Assembly (NCBI GenBank): GCA_002633005.1
Contig: NMRA01000581.1
Span: forward strand, 200,787-264,786
Direction: 5' to 3'
DNA length: 64,000 nucleotides
From: Phoronis australis
Taxonomy: Eukaryota; Phoronida; Phoronidae
This document shows positions 1 to 10,057 of this stretch, piece after piece; the first letter of the stretch is position 1, and each line of letters begins with the position of its first letter. The notes below the pieces were generated by a model that did not search any database, was not told where the DNA came from, and saw only the letters and a program-made list of their open reading frames with translations. Both the position numbers and the translations under genes were made by a program.

Positions 1-49
1 ATCCATCATTTCCCGTACTACGTAATAGTTTGCAGTGACTAATAAGCCC

Positions 50-457
50 CTCGCTGGTTCCCAGCGTGTCGCTAGGTGGTATCCAGTACGCAGGTATCAC
101 TTAATTTTCCTCGGGATTTTTTCACCGGCGTTTCTGATTGGCAGGTCGAATTCTCAACAGGCAGTGTTTTACGCAAACAAACTGGCATGGCTGGTGGAGG
201 AAGCGTAAATGTGGTTTGTTCTACAGAAAAATCGGTGCTAAAAATTCATGTTCAAGAAATGTGAATCCCAGAAAATTGTGGTTGCGCCTTTTCGGAGTAT
301 GTCTTTCTACTCTCACTGACTTTTGTTTATGATGCTGTCCTATATTCTCACTTTGTTATAAAGCCAACCAATGACTGTCGAGGTTACATGAACCAATGAT
401 AAAGCGCGTGCTACTGCTACCCGTGTGGTGGTTAGCAGCAAGCAGGAAACCAGCGAG
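50..457. mobile_element. 408-bp non-autonomous DNA element (MITE-like)
   Basis: The ends are inverted: CTCGCTGGTTCCC at 50-62 and GGAAACCAGCGAG at 445-457, matching at 12 of 13 positions. The flanks repeat TAATAAGCCC (40-49) and TAACAAGCCC (458-467), a near-perfect 10-bp target duplication. The paralogous block near 30760 has a single CTAACAAGCC and no insert, so the empty site is preserved. No transposase ORF is inside. A target duplication of 9-10 bp would suit a Mutator-like element, but the superfamily is not established. Confidence 0.6.
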
Positions 458-1577
458 TAACAAGCCCAGGTGCTTCAAGTAACATCGGTCACCGTAATAA
501 GTTTATTTTTTTCTCTGTATGTAGTAACGTACACCGTGACTTTGTATCGACGCTTTTTCATTGTCCATACTATTGATGCTTCTCGCAACTAGATTTATAA
601 GGAGACTAAACTCAGTTTTGGCCTATACAGAATCTTACTGAGCAGTCTGCGGATTTCGTCAATAACATAAAAACTAAATTTAGTAAAAAGGAAAGGTAGA
701 TTGATAGAAAAACAACGGTACCAATAACTCTAATCAAACTTTGTTTCGTATAAGTCTTCAGATGAGATTTCTAAACTATCGTCTCTATTTCGTTTTTATG
801 CAGCTTTAGAATTTTTTCTTGAAAATCATCCGGGTCTCTTTAAAATGGACTCCTGGCAGCGTTTTGGAGGACAGTGTATGAAAAATAGTACCTGAAAATG
901 TCATTTGAAACAGATATCAGCAAAAAACTCCCTATCCAGATAACTTAAATAGGAATTGATAACTCTCTTGAACCTCAAAGCTAAAAGCGTGTTTCCAGTT
1001 GAACTCCCTAGTGGTACATAAATGGTGATATGCAACCGCCAGGTCTCAGAGTGGTTGAAACACCCAAATATGATTCATTGTACTTTTAAGCTTGCGTACA
1101 TCATTAAGTCATGCCATTGTCGTGGAAATCGCCTACACTTCGTGAAGCCGCTCAAAAAATATTTCAGCAAATTTTTACAAGCTAAGAGTAGCTGAAACGA
1201 AGCCCAGTTTGTTTAAAATCGGTAATAAACTTGCCTAATGTCACAACACTAACTTTTCAATTAGAGAAGTTATTGTCAAGAAATTGGTGTGAAATTGCTT
1301 GCTAGTGGAATCTATTATTGCTTGAGACAAGGCGTGCGTTCTGTAACACTAATATCTCACGCAATCTCGCGAGGTCTTGCTTTTTAGAGAGTACCTCACG
1401 TTACTGGACTGTAGGCAGGCTCTACAAGATGATTTTCACGGTGTGTTATTGGATTTCCCGAGCATCGGTTTGCTTCAATGGCCACCTACCAGTCTAACGC
1501 GAAAATTAATTTCTTAGACAAAAATGTGAATCCACGGCCTCTTTAAAAGGTCACTTGGCATTCCCGATATTACAAGA

Positions 1578-1579
1578 NN
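1578..1579. other. Assembly ambiguity (two N)
   Basis: Two undetermined bases lie inside the duplicated 5' flank block. Confidence 0.95.
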
Positions 1580-1815
1580 GCTTTTTTCGATTGAAAATAC
1601 CCTCATATGGTAGCATGTGGGGACAATTCCAAAAGTAAGACAATATTCGCAATTGTGGGCTCATGAAGCAGTTAGGCTGCACTTGACTGACTTCGCCGGT
1701 TCTGTCAGGTCGACATGTATTTGTTCTGTTAGCCAGAAGTTGTCCAAAAGATGTTTAAGGTTATCTCAAACCTTATTTCGTGACCTCCATTCTAACTGGT
1801 ATATCAAAAACTAAG

Positions 1816-2880
1816 CTTTGTCGACTAGTAAAAGTATAATATTTTCTGAAAGAAAAAAGATCAGGGAATATATTTTTGTATTTATGTACCATCATTATAA
1901 TTACGTAAATTCCATTTTAAATCAAAATTTCAGTTTTAAGAAAGGTACATTCAAATATAATAAATAACCCCTTAGTCAATTTTAATTAAACTGTTTTTAA
2001 TGAAAGCTTGACCAAGTACCTCAAAAACGCTGTTAGGAATTTTCGATTAGTCTATTTGTTTGGTTTCTATGACAAACCAACTCGCTAAACGTAAGGTATT
2101 TTTTGTAGAAAATAGAAGTCGTATTCGTCTTCGTTGTATTCGTCTTCGTTACATTACGCAAAAACTAGGCATTTATATCAAAAATCCTAAGAGCGTTTTT
2201 GAGAATGACGACTATTAAATTTGGAACTTTTCAGCGAAATCCATCAAACCGTTTTCGAGAACGTACGTGTAGGAGTCCTAAGTTCAAATAAAGTCGATTT
2301 GCCGAAGCCGAGAAAAAAGCCAATTAAACTGGGACGAGTGAAAATCTCAAAGTCTTCGGTTAATTACAGTCGGTGAAAACTTGTTTTCGGTAAACATACC
2401 CTATACATGCTATTTCAACATTCACTAACTATGCCAACTGAATTTGCAGTGCGTTATTAACTTAATTATCAATACGTACCGTTCCCAGCCACCATTTGGG
2501 GTAAACGTTACTTGTACTGTACATGTAGGTCACAGTTCTTTGTCATACATATATCCTGTACACGCCACGTGCAAAGAGACTGATACCAAACCAAGTAAGA
2601 AGTGGATAACAAAAATCAAATCGGTGGTTAAAGTATGTCGTTAGCATGAGATCGGAATTTGGGAGAGGATTTATCTCTTTTCACAATTGTCAATGTTCGT
2701 TTAACCACAGATGCGTGAGGCGACTGGTAGCATTCGTTCTCAACGCCAACGGTCGGTTTGCACTGTAGGTGCACAATTCCATCAGGATCAAAAGTACGTT
2801 TTGTGTTTGTTTTCCCCGAAACCATTCTATCATAAGTACACCTCGTTGACTCAATATTATGGCGACTAGGTACCCAGTAA
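1816..2880. other. No recognisable gene
   Basis: AT-rich sequence with a short imperfect repeat (GTATTCGTCTTCGTT) near 2129-2155. The small open frames here have no protein-like composition that I recognise. Confidence 0.5.
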
Positions 2881-2884
2881 ACAT

Positions 2885-3125
2885 GCAGGCACTGGGCCAA
2901 TACTGGCCTTGAACTGTCGTCTGTATTGGCCCAATGATGTAGGCCAGTACTGGCACAGTAACTTTTTTGCGCACCCTCTTGTATTGAGCCGGTATAAGAC
3001 TGCGATATCGGGCCAGTAAAGGGCCAGTACCAGGCCATTACTGGGCCAACACACCAAAAACCGCTTTCGGTCCTATAAAGGGCCAGTACTGACAGACTGT
3101 GTTGGCCCTGTACAGTGATGGGCTC
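2885..3125. repeat. Degenerate array of GGCCAGTACTGGCC-type palindromes
   Basis: The self-complementary motif GGCCAGTACTGGCC and near variants recur at about 2894-2908, 2927-2933, 2941-2954, 3009-3051 (three partial copies) and 3078-3108. Spacing is irregular, 20-50 bp. Translation on the minus strand gives repeated YWP/IGP-like words that make artificial ORFs here. I see a decayed minisatellite or foldback repeat, not a gene. Confidence 0.6.
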
Positions 3126-4031
3126 ATATTAAGCCTGTATATTAATTATATTGGCGAAAGTGCAGTGGTTGGCAAGTATTGAACCATTAATGTTGCCTTT
3201 ACAGGCCCAATGCAGGAATATTACTGTTTGTGGGTATACAAACTTCGTTAAAGGCACGACTAGACTTTTTGTTAGCAACGGTTGATACTGGTACCTTCGT
3301 AATTTCGGAACAGTCTCCTTTCTTCTGGTGTGCAGGTACATGTATGAAGTAACAGACCGAGAGACATAATAAACAAACAAAAACAGTAGCTTTATTTCGT
3401 GTATTCATGCATCAGGCAATGAGTAAAATGGACATATACACTGTTTATTTCGCTCAACTCATTACTTTTTACAAAACTGTCTCGGGCTCGTTATTGAAGT
3501 GGGCAACAACTCTGGCAGCTTCACACAGTCTTCGTCCTTCCTCCCTGTCGACAGCGTTTCGGAACCTGATGCCTGTCTCTTTTACTGTAAAGCTTGCATT
3601 AACATTACTGTGATCCTTGATCACAATCCCTGAACAACGCCTGCTTAGTATATTGGAGTACAAACTAATAGACTCCACTATTCTTTTTCCAATTAAGTTT
3701 TGCAATATAAGAATTATCTAAAGAAACTGTATACCAATCCAACACGAAACTCATTTGAAATGCATAATCAGTAACATACATGTATATGTTTCATCCTTTG
3801 TCAACACAAGTATTACAGCCGGTTGTCGTATTTCAGTTTCTTGTAATAAATATTTTCAGAAGCGACTTTTTATTCATTCTATTTCTTCTCAAAATGTCTA
3901 TTTCGTTACCATTTTAAGATCCTTAAAAATACTTCACAATCTATAACAAAAAAGTCTCATGAGCATCCATTGACGGTTTTGCTGTGTGTTTACAAACAAT
4001 TGACACTGATGTGACCTTTTCAGCTTCGTCC
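3126..4031. other. No recognisable gene
   Basis: AT-rich sequence. The short ORFs on both strands (largest about 80 codons) overlap one another and show no domain I recognise. Confidence 0.45.
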
Positions 4032-4076
4032 CCAAGCCTCAAGATGGCACTGATCGGTTAGCCACTTGAAGCTTGG
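4032..4076. repeat. 45-bp imperfect palindrome, left partner
   Basis: CCAAGCCTCAAG at 4032-4043 pairs with CTTGAAGCTTGG at 4065-4076 around a 21-base loop. A closely related sequence occurs in the opposite orientation at 7925-7965. Each palindrome lies about 175 bp outside one end of the TTAA-flanked transposon. Confidence 0.65.
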
Positions 4077-4251
4077 TTATGGGAATTACCATCTGCGAAA
4101 TGATTGACCGATGCCCTGACGTCATTCAAACAAAGGTAGATTGTAATTATTTTCACATTGGAGCCATTCATGCGACACAAGGCATTGTTATAGTTATTGT
4201 CTGACCTAAAGGTTGTAATTATTTTCAAGTCTTATGTATGAGAAGTATTAA

Positions 4252-7200
4252 GAGACAGTCCATATAAAAACCAGTAGATTTTCAAAAATCAGTCTATACG
4301 TCAAAATTTAAAACAACTTCATTTTTTCTACATGGGTAGGTATCCTAACAAAAACCCAAATGCCAAATTTTGTGCACTCAATGACCCCTAAATTCGCCGC
4401 TGGAGCATGATAACATAAATTGGCACAATTGGGCATATTAGCCGTCTCAAAAATCGCATGTTTTCAACAACAAAAATGAGTAACATACAAAATAGATCGA
4501 AAGCTATATTTTAGTGGCTGAAATAACCAACGTATACTGTACATAATTCTGTGCCATTTATTGAAATCTGACAGTTTTGTGCTAGACAGGGGAGATAATC
4601 CACAGACCACTTTTTGGGGCTAATTTTAGTGGCCACTTTTGTGACGTTCTTACTGCCATAAAACACCTTGTAGCCTTATGTGACGTTTTGAACGTACAGT
4701 TAAAGTATTAGTCTTGATGACTGAGCAATAAAAAATCTTGCCTCAACTTTGCACCTTGGTGAAAATTGTCTTGCATAACCGTCTATTTTCATAGTTTGGA
4801 AATGACGAGCAGACTTTACAGACCATTTGAACAAACTTTTAGGCAAGAAGTCTGCTTTAAATAGTTATAGAAACCAAGTCTAAACTCTTTCAAATGAAAA
4901 CAAGATGTTTTCCGGGTCTATTACGCGGCTAGTATCAAACCCGAACCCGATGACCTTTGCCCACTGAGGGAGTCAGTTGAGGTTAAGCTTGAGGATATAT
5001 AAAAAATGTACGTGTAACCCTATTGTATTCTTTCATTTCTTTTACATTATCAGGTTAATTTAAGCACTCTGTAGAAATTTTAAATGGAAATAAATGCCTT
5101 TAAGATTAAACGAGAATGAATTGATAGTTGTAATGATTGGTTTTGAGAGAAGCAAGTGCATTTTAAAAAGACAAAATGGCGGACGATGTCGATGGGCCTT
5201 CATGTTCCTTTAGAGTTTATTCTGCAAAAAATCCGATCACAAAAGCTTTGTGCTTTAGTGAGTTATGTCAAAGACACCACTGAACATTTGAGATACAGGA
5301 AACTACCTCACAAAGCAAGGCCTGTGCCAGAGTACGCACTCGTACTACCCAGAGTCGGTGAATTTCTGAGTGAACAGGACCAGTTATGGAAGAGTCAGGT
5401 AATGCTGGATGTTACCACTCTGCTCCTCTCCTCCTGAACGTAGCAGCCTTGTCAAATTCTACCGGCATTTCTGTTTCGAGATATGACTTTAGTGAAAGTC
5501 AGAATGGAAAGGATCTCTGTGATCGCAAGATCGCTCCACTCAAACAACATGCAAAGTACTTTGTAGCCGAAGGTAAAAATATCATAAAGTTTCTGGATTT
5601 TAAAGAAGCATTACTTTCCAGTGGCCATGTGAAGGGATGTTATGTGTATGCATGTTCAGTCAATGCAACAAAGTCTTTTCCAAAATACCCAGTTCCTGAT
5701 ATAAGCACATTCCCAAATTCCCACTATTCCACCCAAGGAATTCGCGTGTGGAAATCATTGCATGTAGGTGACGGTAAGTTCGTACAAATACTGAGAAAAT
5801 GCGAAACCTATTTCTCTAAAATACACTAACATCTCTAGACATGGCGGAGTTTCAACACCAAGAGTTAAGGTTGGCATTGTATCTAGTGAAGAGCCTCAAC
5901 AAAGTTCCCTTGTACCCAGCAAGGTTACTCGAAATTTTTTGCTACAGACGCAGAACTAGGTCAGCATTTGGATGTGGGTAACTACACTGAACATTTACAG
6001 AGGGAAACCCCGTATGACCACATAGCACGACAGTGGTCAGAAATGCTTTCAGATGCAAGAACCGGAGCGTCATTTGAGGCAGCCTCAGAGTACTATTTGG
6101 ATGAGACGAATGCTGAAGCAATAGGTTAGGCATTGAAACAAAGTAAAGTGTCAACAAGATTTTCATCAAAGGTTAAGAACTTTCTGACGAACATATTCGA
6201 TGAAGGAGATAAGTCAGGTAAAAACGTTCACCCTCGGAAGAGCCAAATTGGAGAAAACATTACGAGAACCCACTGGTAAAGTATTCACCTGTGATATTAA
6301 GTGAATCGCATATTGGTGGATTTTTTCGAGGTTGTCTGCAGCAATGTTTATGACGATGCAATTTCTGCTGAAGATGCTGTTATATCGTTAGATTTACTGA
6401 ATGAAGTGGTAAATGAGCTCAACGTTTAGCCTAGTTTTGTATCATACCAGTCAAAGATGTGTGATATATGAAGTCGAGACCGTTACTTCTGTTTACTTCA
6501 TGTCTGTCATGAATGAGTCATTAATAAAATTGTCTCTCGTGAATTATATTCTATCGACTGTGAATGTCTACCTTTTTATACCACTGATGATCGCACTGAC
6601 AGAAATATTCAGCGTTAGGGTGCCCGGTGTATGGGGGGAACACCAGATTCCTGGCGACTGGTGGCGACTAAAATTTGTAAAAACCAGCAGGGACATTACA
6701 ATATGAACCCAAAGTTACAATGACTATTGACAAGTTGAAGGATTTATTGCACTGAACACTAGGGGGCCATATCCACCTTGGGTGCCTTCCTTTGCCTGTG
6801 GCACCAACAAGGCAGATAGAAAACAAGGCAGGGGTGAGTTCAGTAACACTAGAACCTTTATAACATTTATCCAAAACCACGTGTTCTCATTTAAAATGCA
6901 GGGCAATATCTCGCGAAGTCTTGAATTATAGCAAGGTCCTCGTGTTACTGCTCTTAGCTCTTGTTCTAGATGCGTCTTCAGTCTCTACGTAAACAAAAGC
7001 AGCGCCATCTACTCATTTAGAACCACGCATGCCAGTTGATTTACGTTACATATTTTTTGTAATAAGCAATAATCCTCAATGCCGTTTCCAGAGAATGGTA
7101 ATTAATAATGCTGTCTGCCTTTTCTCCAAAATACAAGGTTTTTATGTCGTATTTCGCAAGCTAATTATATGTTCCAAGAGCCCCCTATTGGCAGCAGAGG

Positions 7201-7750
7201 CAACTGAGAACCTGCAAAAGGACGAAGTGCAGTTCGTGTAAAGCTTCGTACGCATAAACTAGATTAGAGGCAAGATTTTTTATTTTAGATTATGAACAGG
7301 TTAGGAATGACTAAACAAATTATTATAAAGTCAATTTCAGGAAAGGTGCGTTATGGCTTCTACAGAGTGCCAAATTTGGCCGAAAATGGCTTCAGCGAAA
7401 ACCTGAAAAATAGCCGTTTTTGCCTCACAAATTCATAACGTACAAATTTAAAAATGGATTTTGAAAGTTATACCATTAAATTATTCAGCCACTGCGCTTT
7501 CAATTCGTATTATTCATTTGTTTTGACCTTACCACACATGCTAGTAAATTGCATTCAAACATGCCCACTTCGACGCCCAACTTTGTTGCAAAATGGAGGT
7601 ACAGGTCATAAAAAGAAAAATAATGAATGAAAATTCTTAAAAAGTGAGGTTTTTCTACATCTCAACAAACCAAACTCATGTGCTAAGTTTCAAAAAAATC
7701 GATGATTTTGGGTATAGACTCTACCTGTTGGTTTTTATATGGAGTCACTC
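4252..7750. mobile_element. TTAA-flanked DNA transposon with decayed transposase
   Basis: TTAA occurs at 4248-4251 and again at 7751-7754, directly outside inverted ends. The left end reads GAGACAGTCCATATAAAAAC and the right end, read inward, GAGTGACTCCATATAAAAAC. Over 26 bp the two ends differ at about five positions. The 3.5-kb interior carries the transposase-like relic at 5156-6300 on the plus strand. A TTAA target duplication is known for piggyBac and Kolobok elements; the ends do not start like piggyBac (CCY), and I cannot confirm Kolobok. The element is degenerate, with stops and frameshifts in its only recognisable ORF, so it is not autonomous now. Confidence 0.65.
5156..6300 (+). pseudogene. 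Transposase-like protein relic (GKDxCDR type)
   Basis: Broken plus-strand reading frames run through this region. The first open part ends near 5437. The second (5386-5829) reads SGNAGCYHSAP, then RYDFSESQNGKDLCDRKIAP, then HVKGCYVYACSV, and IRVWKSLHVGDG. Beyond a stop, 6124-6220 reads ALKQSKVSTRFSSKVKNFL and FDEGDKSGK, with TAG where a tryptophan would fit. From memory of protein families, this order resembles uncharacterised transposase-like proteins common in cnidarian, sponge and mollusc genomes: an SDNAGCY-like acidic motif, a GKDxCD motif and a C-terminal GWALK segment. At least one frame change and one stop break it. The position between TTAA-flanked inverted ends supports a transposase. 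The DDE assignment is inference. Confidence 0.5.
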
Positions 7751-7754
7751 TTAA

Positions 7755-8289
7755 TCTGTTTTCGAATCAAAAACATCATTTTTGCAATAATTTAGACCTA
7801 CATGTAAAATGCTGTAATATACCGTTAGTTTTCATTTTTATATAAACCTGCAGAAAATTTCCGAAATTACTCGTGATATTCCGGCAATTTCCGTAAAAAT
7901 TCTGGCACATTTCATTTCCCGTAACCAAGCCTGAAGTGACTGATCAGCGCCATCTTGAGGCTTGGAAACGAGGCTGAGTGCCGCTTACATTGTACGATGC
8001 CGCGCGTGCACAAGGTCAGCAAAGTTGTCGAAGAAGTAAACACAGCAACAAAACGGAGATTGTTTACGTTTCACAGGATCACCAATGACCCGCATTGTTT
8101 TGGATTTTGATATTTGCGACACTAACAAGAGATAGCACGGAGGTTGTTTGAAATCCCGAAAATAAGGAAAAAACATCTTTTTGAGCTCGTGTATACCACT
8201 AAGCTATACCAAGAACTACATATCCCTTGTTGATGCTTGGTAACAGGCATTACATACTGAATGTTCCAAACGGGTCCCAGAATTCGCCT
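7755..8289. other. No gene; flank of the TTAA element
   Basis: AT-rich sequence containing the right-hand palindrome at 7925-7965. No coding signal seen. Confidence 0.45.
7925..7965. repeat. 41-bp imperfect palindrome, right partner
   Basis: CCAAGCCTGAAG at 7925-7936 pairs with CTTGAGGCTTGG at 7954-7965. The segment, with some sequence on either side, matches the reverse complement of 4022-4085. Confidence 0.65.
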
Positions 8290-9085
8290 GGAGCATGCGT
8301 TGTCTCTAGCAATAACGAAATGTCAGTTCTTTGCAAGACCGAAAAATGATTTTCATCTGGTTACGGAATAAGTTGAGACTTATTCTACAGCGTTATCCGA
8401 AGTAGTCTTTAGCAAAAAATAAGTTTCTTCGAGCGAAAGCAGGTTCGTAGCCGGTTTAAAACGATCACTTGACATTGCTGTACATACGCCTACCTGCACG
8501 TGGTAACATTCGTGGATATTGGGGGAATTCTGGGTAAATATCATTAATGTAATATACTCTAGTGTTGGCTCACGAAGGAATTGATCAACTCCGTCGGTTC
8601 TGACCGGTCAACCGGTTTCGACATGTGACTGCTCTGCAAGCAGAAAATTGACGCCTTAGGTGGTTGATCGAGCGGAACCGACGAAGTCTATTAAGTGCAG
8701 CCCGGCATGTGTTACAGAATCGAGTCAAGGTTTTCCTACCTAAACAGGTACTGTCCTGCTATCTAACTTTGTGCAGGGAACCAGTCTGTAAAATGTTCAG
8801 TGCAAATCGTAATGGAGGCTGTGTCACGAGTTGTTCTCTCGTTTTGCGCTTGAAAAACCAGTTACGTACATGTACATGTACGTATTTTCATCTTTTCTCG
8901 GGTTGTACTATACCTGAAAATATGAGGAACGTAGCAAAGTATTGGATCAAAGATTACAAGTTTCAAACAAAGCAAAATAAAACTGATTCCAAAATGTTTC
9001 CATGTTTTACGATTGCCACAAATGATTGCAGCTGGCCACTCCATGAAAACGAACAAATTTACACAACTATAAGCTAAATTTGTAT
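8290..9085. repeat. Second diverged copy of the transporter 5' flank block
   Basis: Collinear similarity to 31880-32450 is visible. Shared words include TCTTTGCAAGACCG, ATTCTACAGCGT, CACTTGACATT, the segment around GGTCAAC/GGTCGACATGTGACT, and CAGCTGG followed by CATGAAAA near 9030. Related sequence also occurs near 63120-63200. The 137-codon ORF here is a by-product of this repeat and shares its tail with an equally doubtful ORF at 32304-32534, so I do not call it a gene. Confidence 0.5.
8863..8884. repeat. 22-bp perfect palindrome
   Basis: TACGTACATGT at 8863-8873 is followed directly by its reverse complement ACATGTACGTA. It consists of alternating purine-pyrimidine steps (GT/AC/AT). It lies inside the repeated 5' flank block. 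Confidence 0.7.
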
Positions 9086-9952
9086 TTGAAGGGTAAACCT
9101 CTCAGTCATTTTTACATGAGGTATGTGACTACTACAACCTGGAAAAAATATTTACAATGATAAATTGGATTTTGAGAAATTCCAGGCAAAGTGGTCTTCT
9201 TTTTTGCCTAACTAGCTTTTATAGGGTCCGATAATGTTCGTAATTTGTTTGATGTACACTTAACTAGATTTCATATTGCTGCACAACTATGTACTGGTTG
9301 GTTGAGTTAATAAATGTTTCATCATGAAAAAAAACTCTCAAGATGTACAAGAGATATATATTCGGGTCATATAGTAGTCCCTTCACAGATGACTTTGACA
9401 TCTTACGGCAACAGAGAAAACTACCCGTTTTGCTCAAGCCATATGTCTGCAAAAGTTCAGCTGTTTACCTCTTTCTCTTCACTGTAATGTATACTGCTCA
9501 AGGCAACGGCTGTGAAAATTTCTATGTTTAATATCTATTGAATACCCCATGTATGTATAAGGTATACCTGTATTTTTTTAAGTTTGAAAGCACCACTACA
9601 GTGTGAAATGTTTTGCCGGATTTTCGATGTAATTGGACTTGTTTGTTGACTGTTATATCGTCTGCATTTAACTTCGGTTTCGCCATAAGCGAATCTGGTC
9701 TTAAGTTTTCTAAGGAAATTCGTTTAGTTTGGGATACTAGTTAATTTTAATACCGTAGAAATCTAGGAATGGAATGTCAACTTTGACCTCGCGCGACTGA
9801 TGTTACGCTGCGCATGCGTGGCAGCATTCTTTTGAGTGCTACCACTGCCTCGCCCATAAGCGTAACCTAAAGCCATCTGGACGTATTTCAATAATTTCGA
9901 AAGCTTGCAAATTTCCTTAAGATATATCCATATGATCAAAATCTTGAGCTGC
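9086..9952. other. No recognisable gene
   Basis: AT-rich sequence with only short overlapping frames. No domain or repeat that I can name. Confidence 0.45.
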
Positions 9953-10057
9953 AGTACGATTCAAAGATCCTGTGCCATGGACATTTAAAGAAGAATACCA
10001 CCCGTAGTACGATTCAAAGATCCTGTGCCATGGACATTTAAAGGAGACTACCACCCG
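9953..10057. repeat. Two-copy 53-bp tandem repeat
   Basis: The unit beginning AGTACGATTCAAAGATCCTG starts at 9953 and again at 10006. The copies differ at only two positions (AAGAAGAATA against AAGGAGACTA), so the duplication is recent. Confidence 0.85.

Larger units (their letters stand above)
1..1815. repeat. Diverged copy of a transporter 5' flank block
   Basis: This stretch aligns by eye, collinearly but with many differences, to 30700-32300, which lies directly upstream of exon 1 of transporter copy 1. Shared landmarks are a segment around 500-620 ending in GTTTTGGCCTAT, the CATGCCATTGTCGT segment near 1110, and the CGAAAATTA segment near 1500. It differs from the other block by a 408-bp insertion at 50-457 and by a deletion near 1480. 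No credible coding exon is visible. By analogy it would be the 5' flank of another transporter copy whose exon 1 would lie left of position 1; that is inference. Confidence 0.55.

Noticed and set aside
2628-3057. Minus-strand ORFs with repeated YWP/GP words
   Set aside because: They arise from the GGCCAGTACTGGCC palindrome cluster.
4118-4125. Perfect CRE (TGACGTCA)
   Set aside because: It is an isolated motif between a palindrome and a transposon end, with no gene start nearby.
4252-7750. Assignment to piggyBac on the basis of TTAA
   Set aside because: The ends begin GAGAC/GAGTG rather than the usual CCY, and the ORF motifs do not match a piggyBac transposase that I recognise.
8664-9077. 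137-codon ORF
   Set aside because: It lies in the repeated 5' flank block, is not conserved as a frame in the other blocks, and has no domain.
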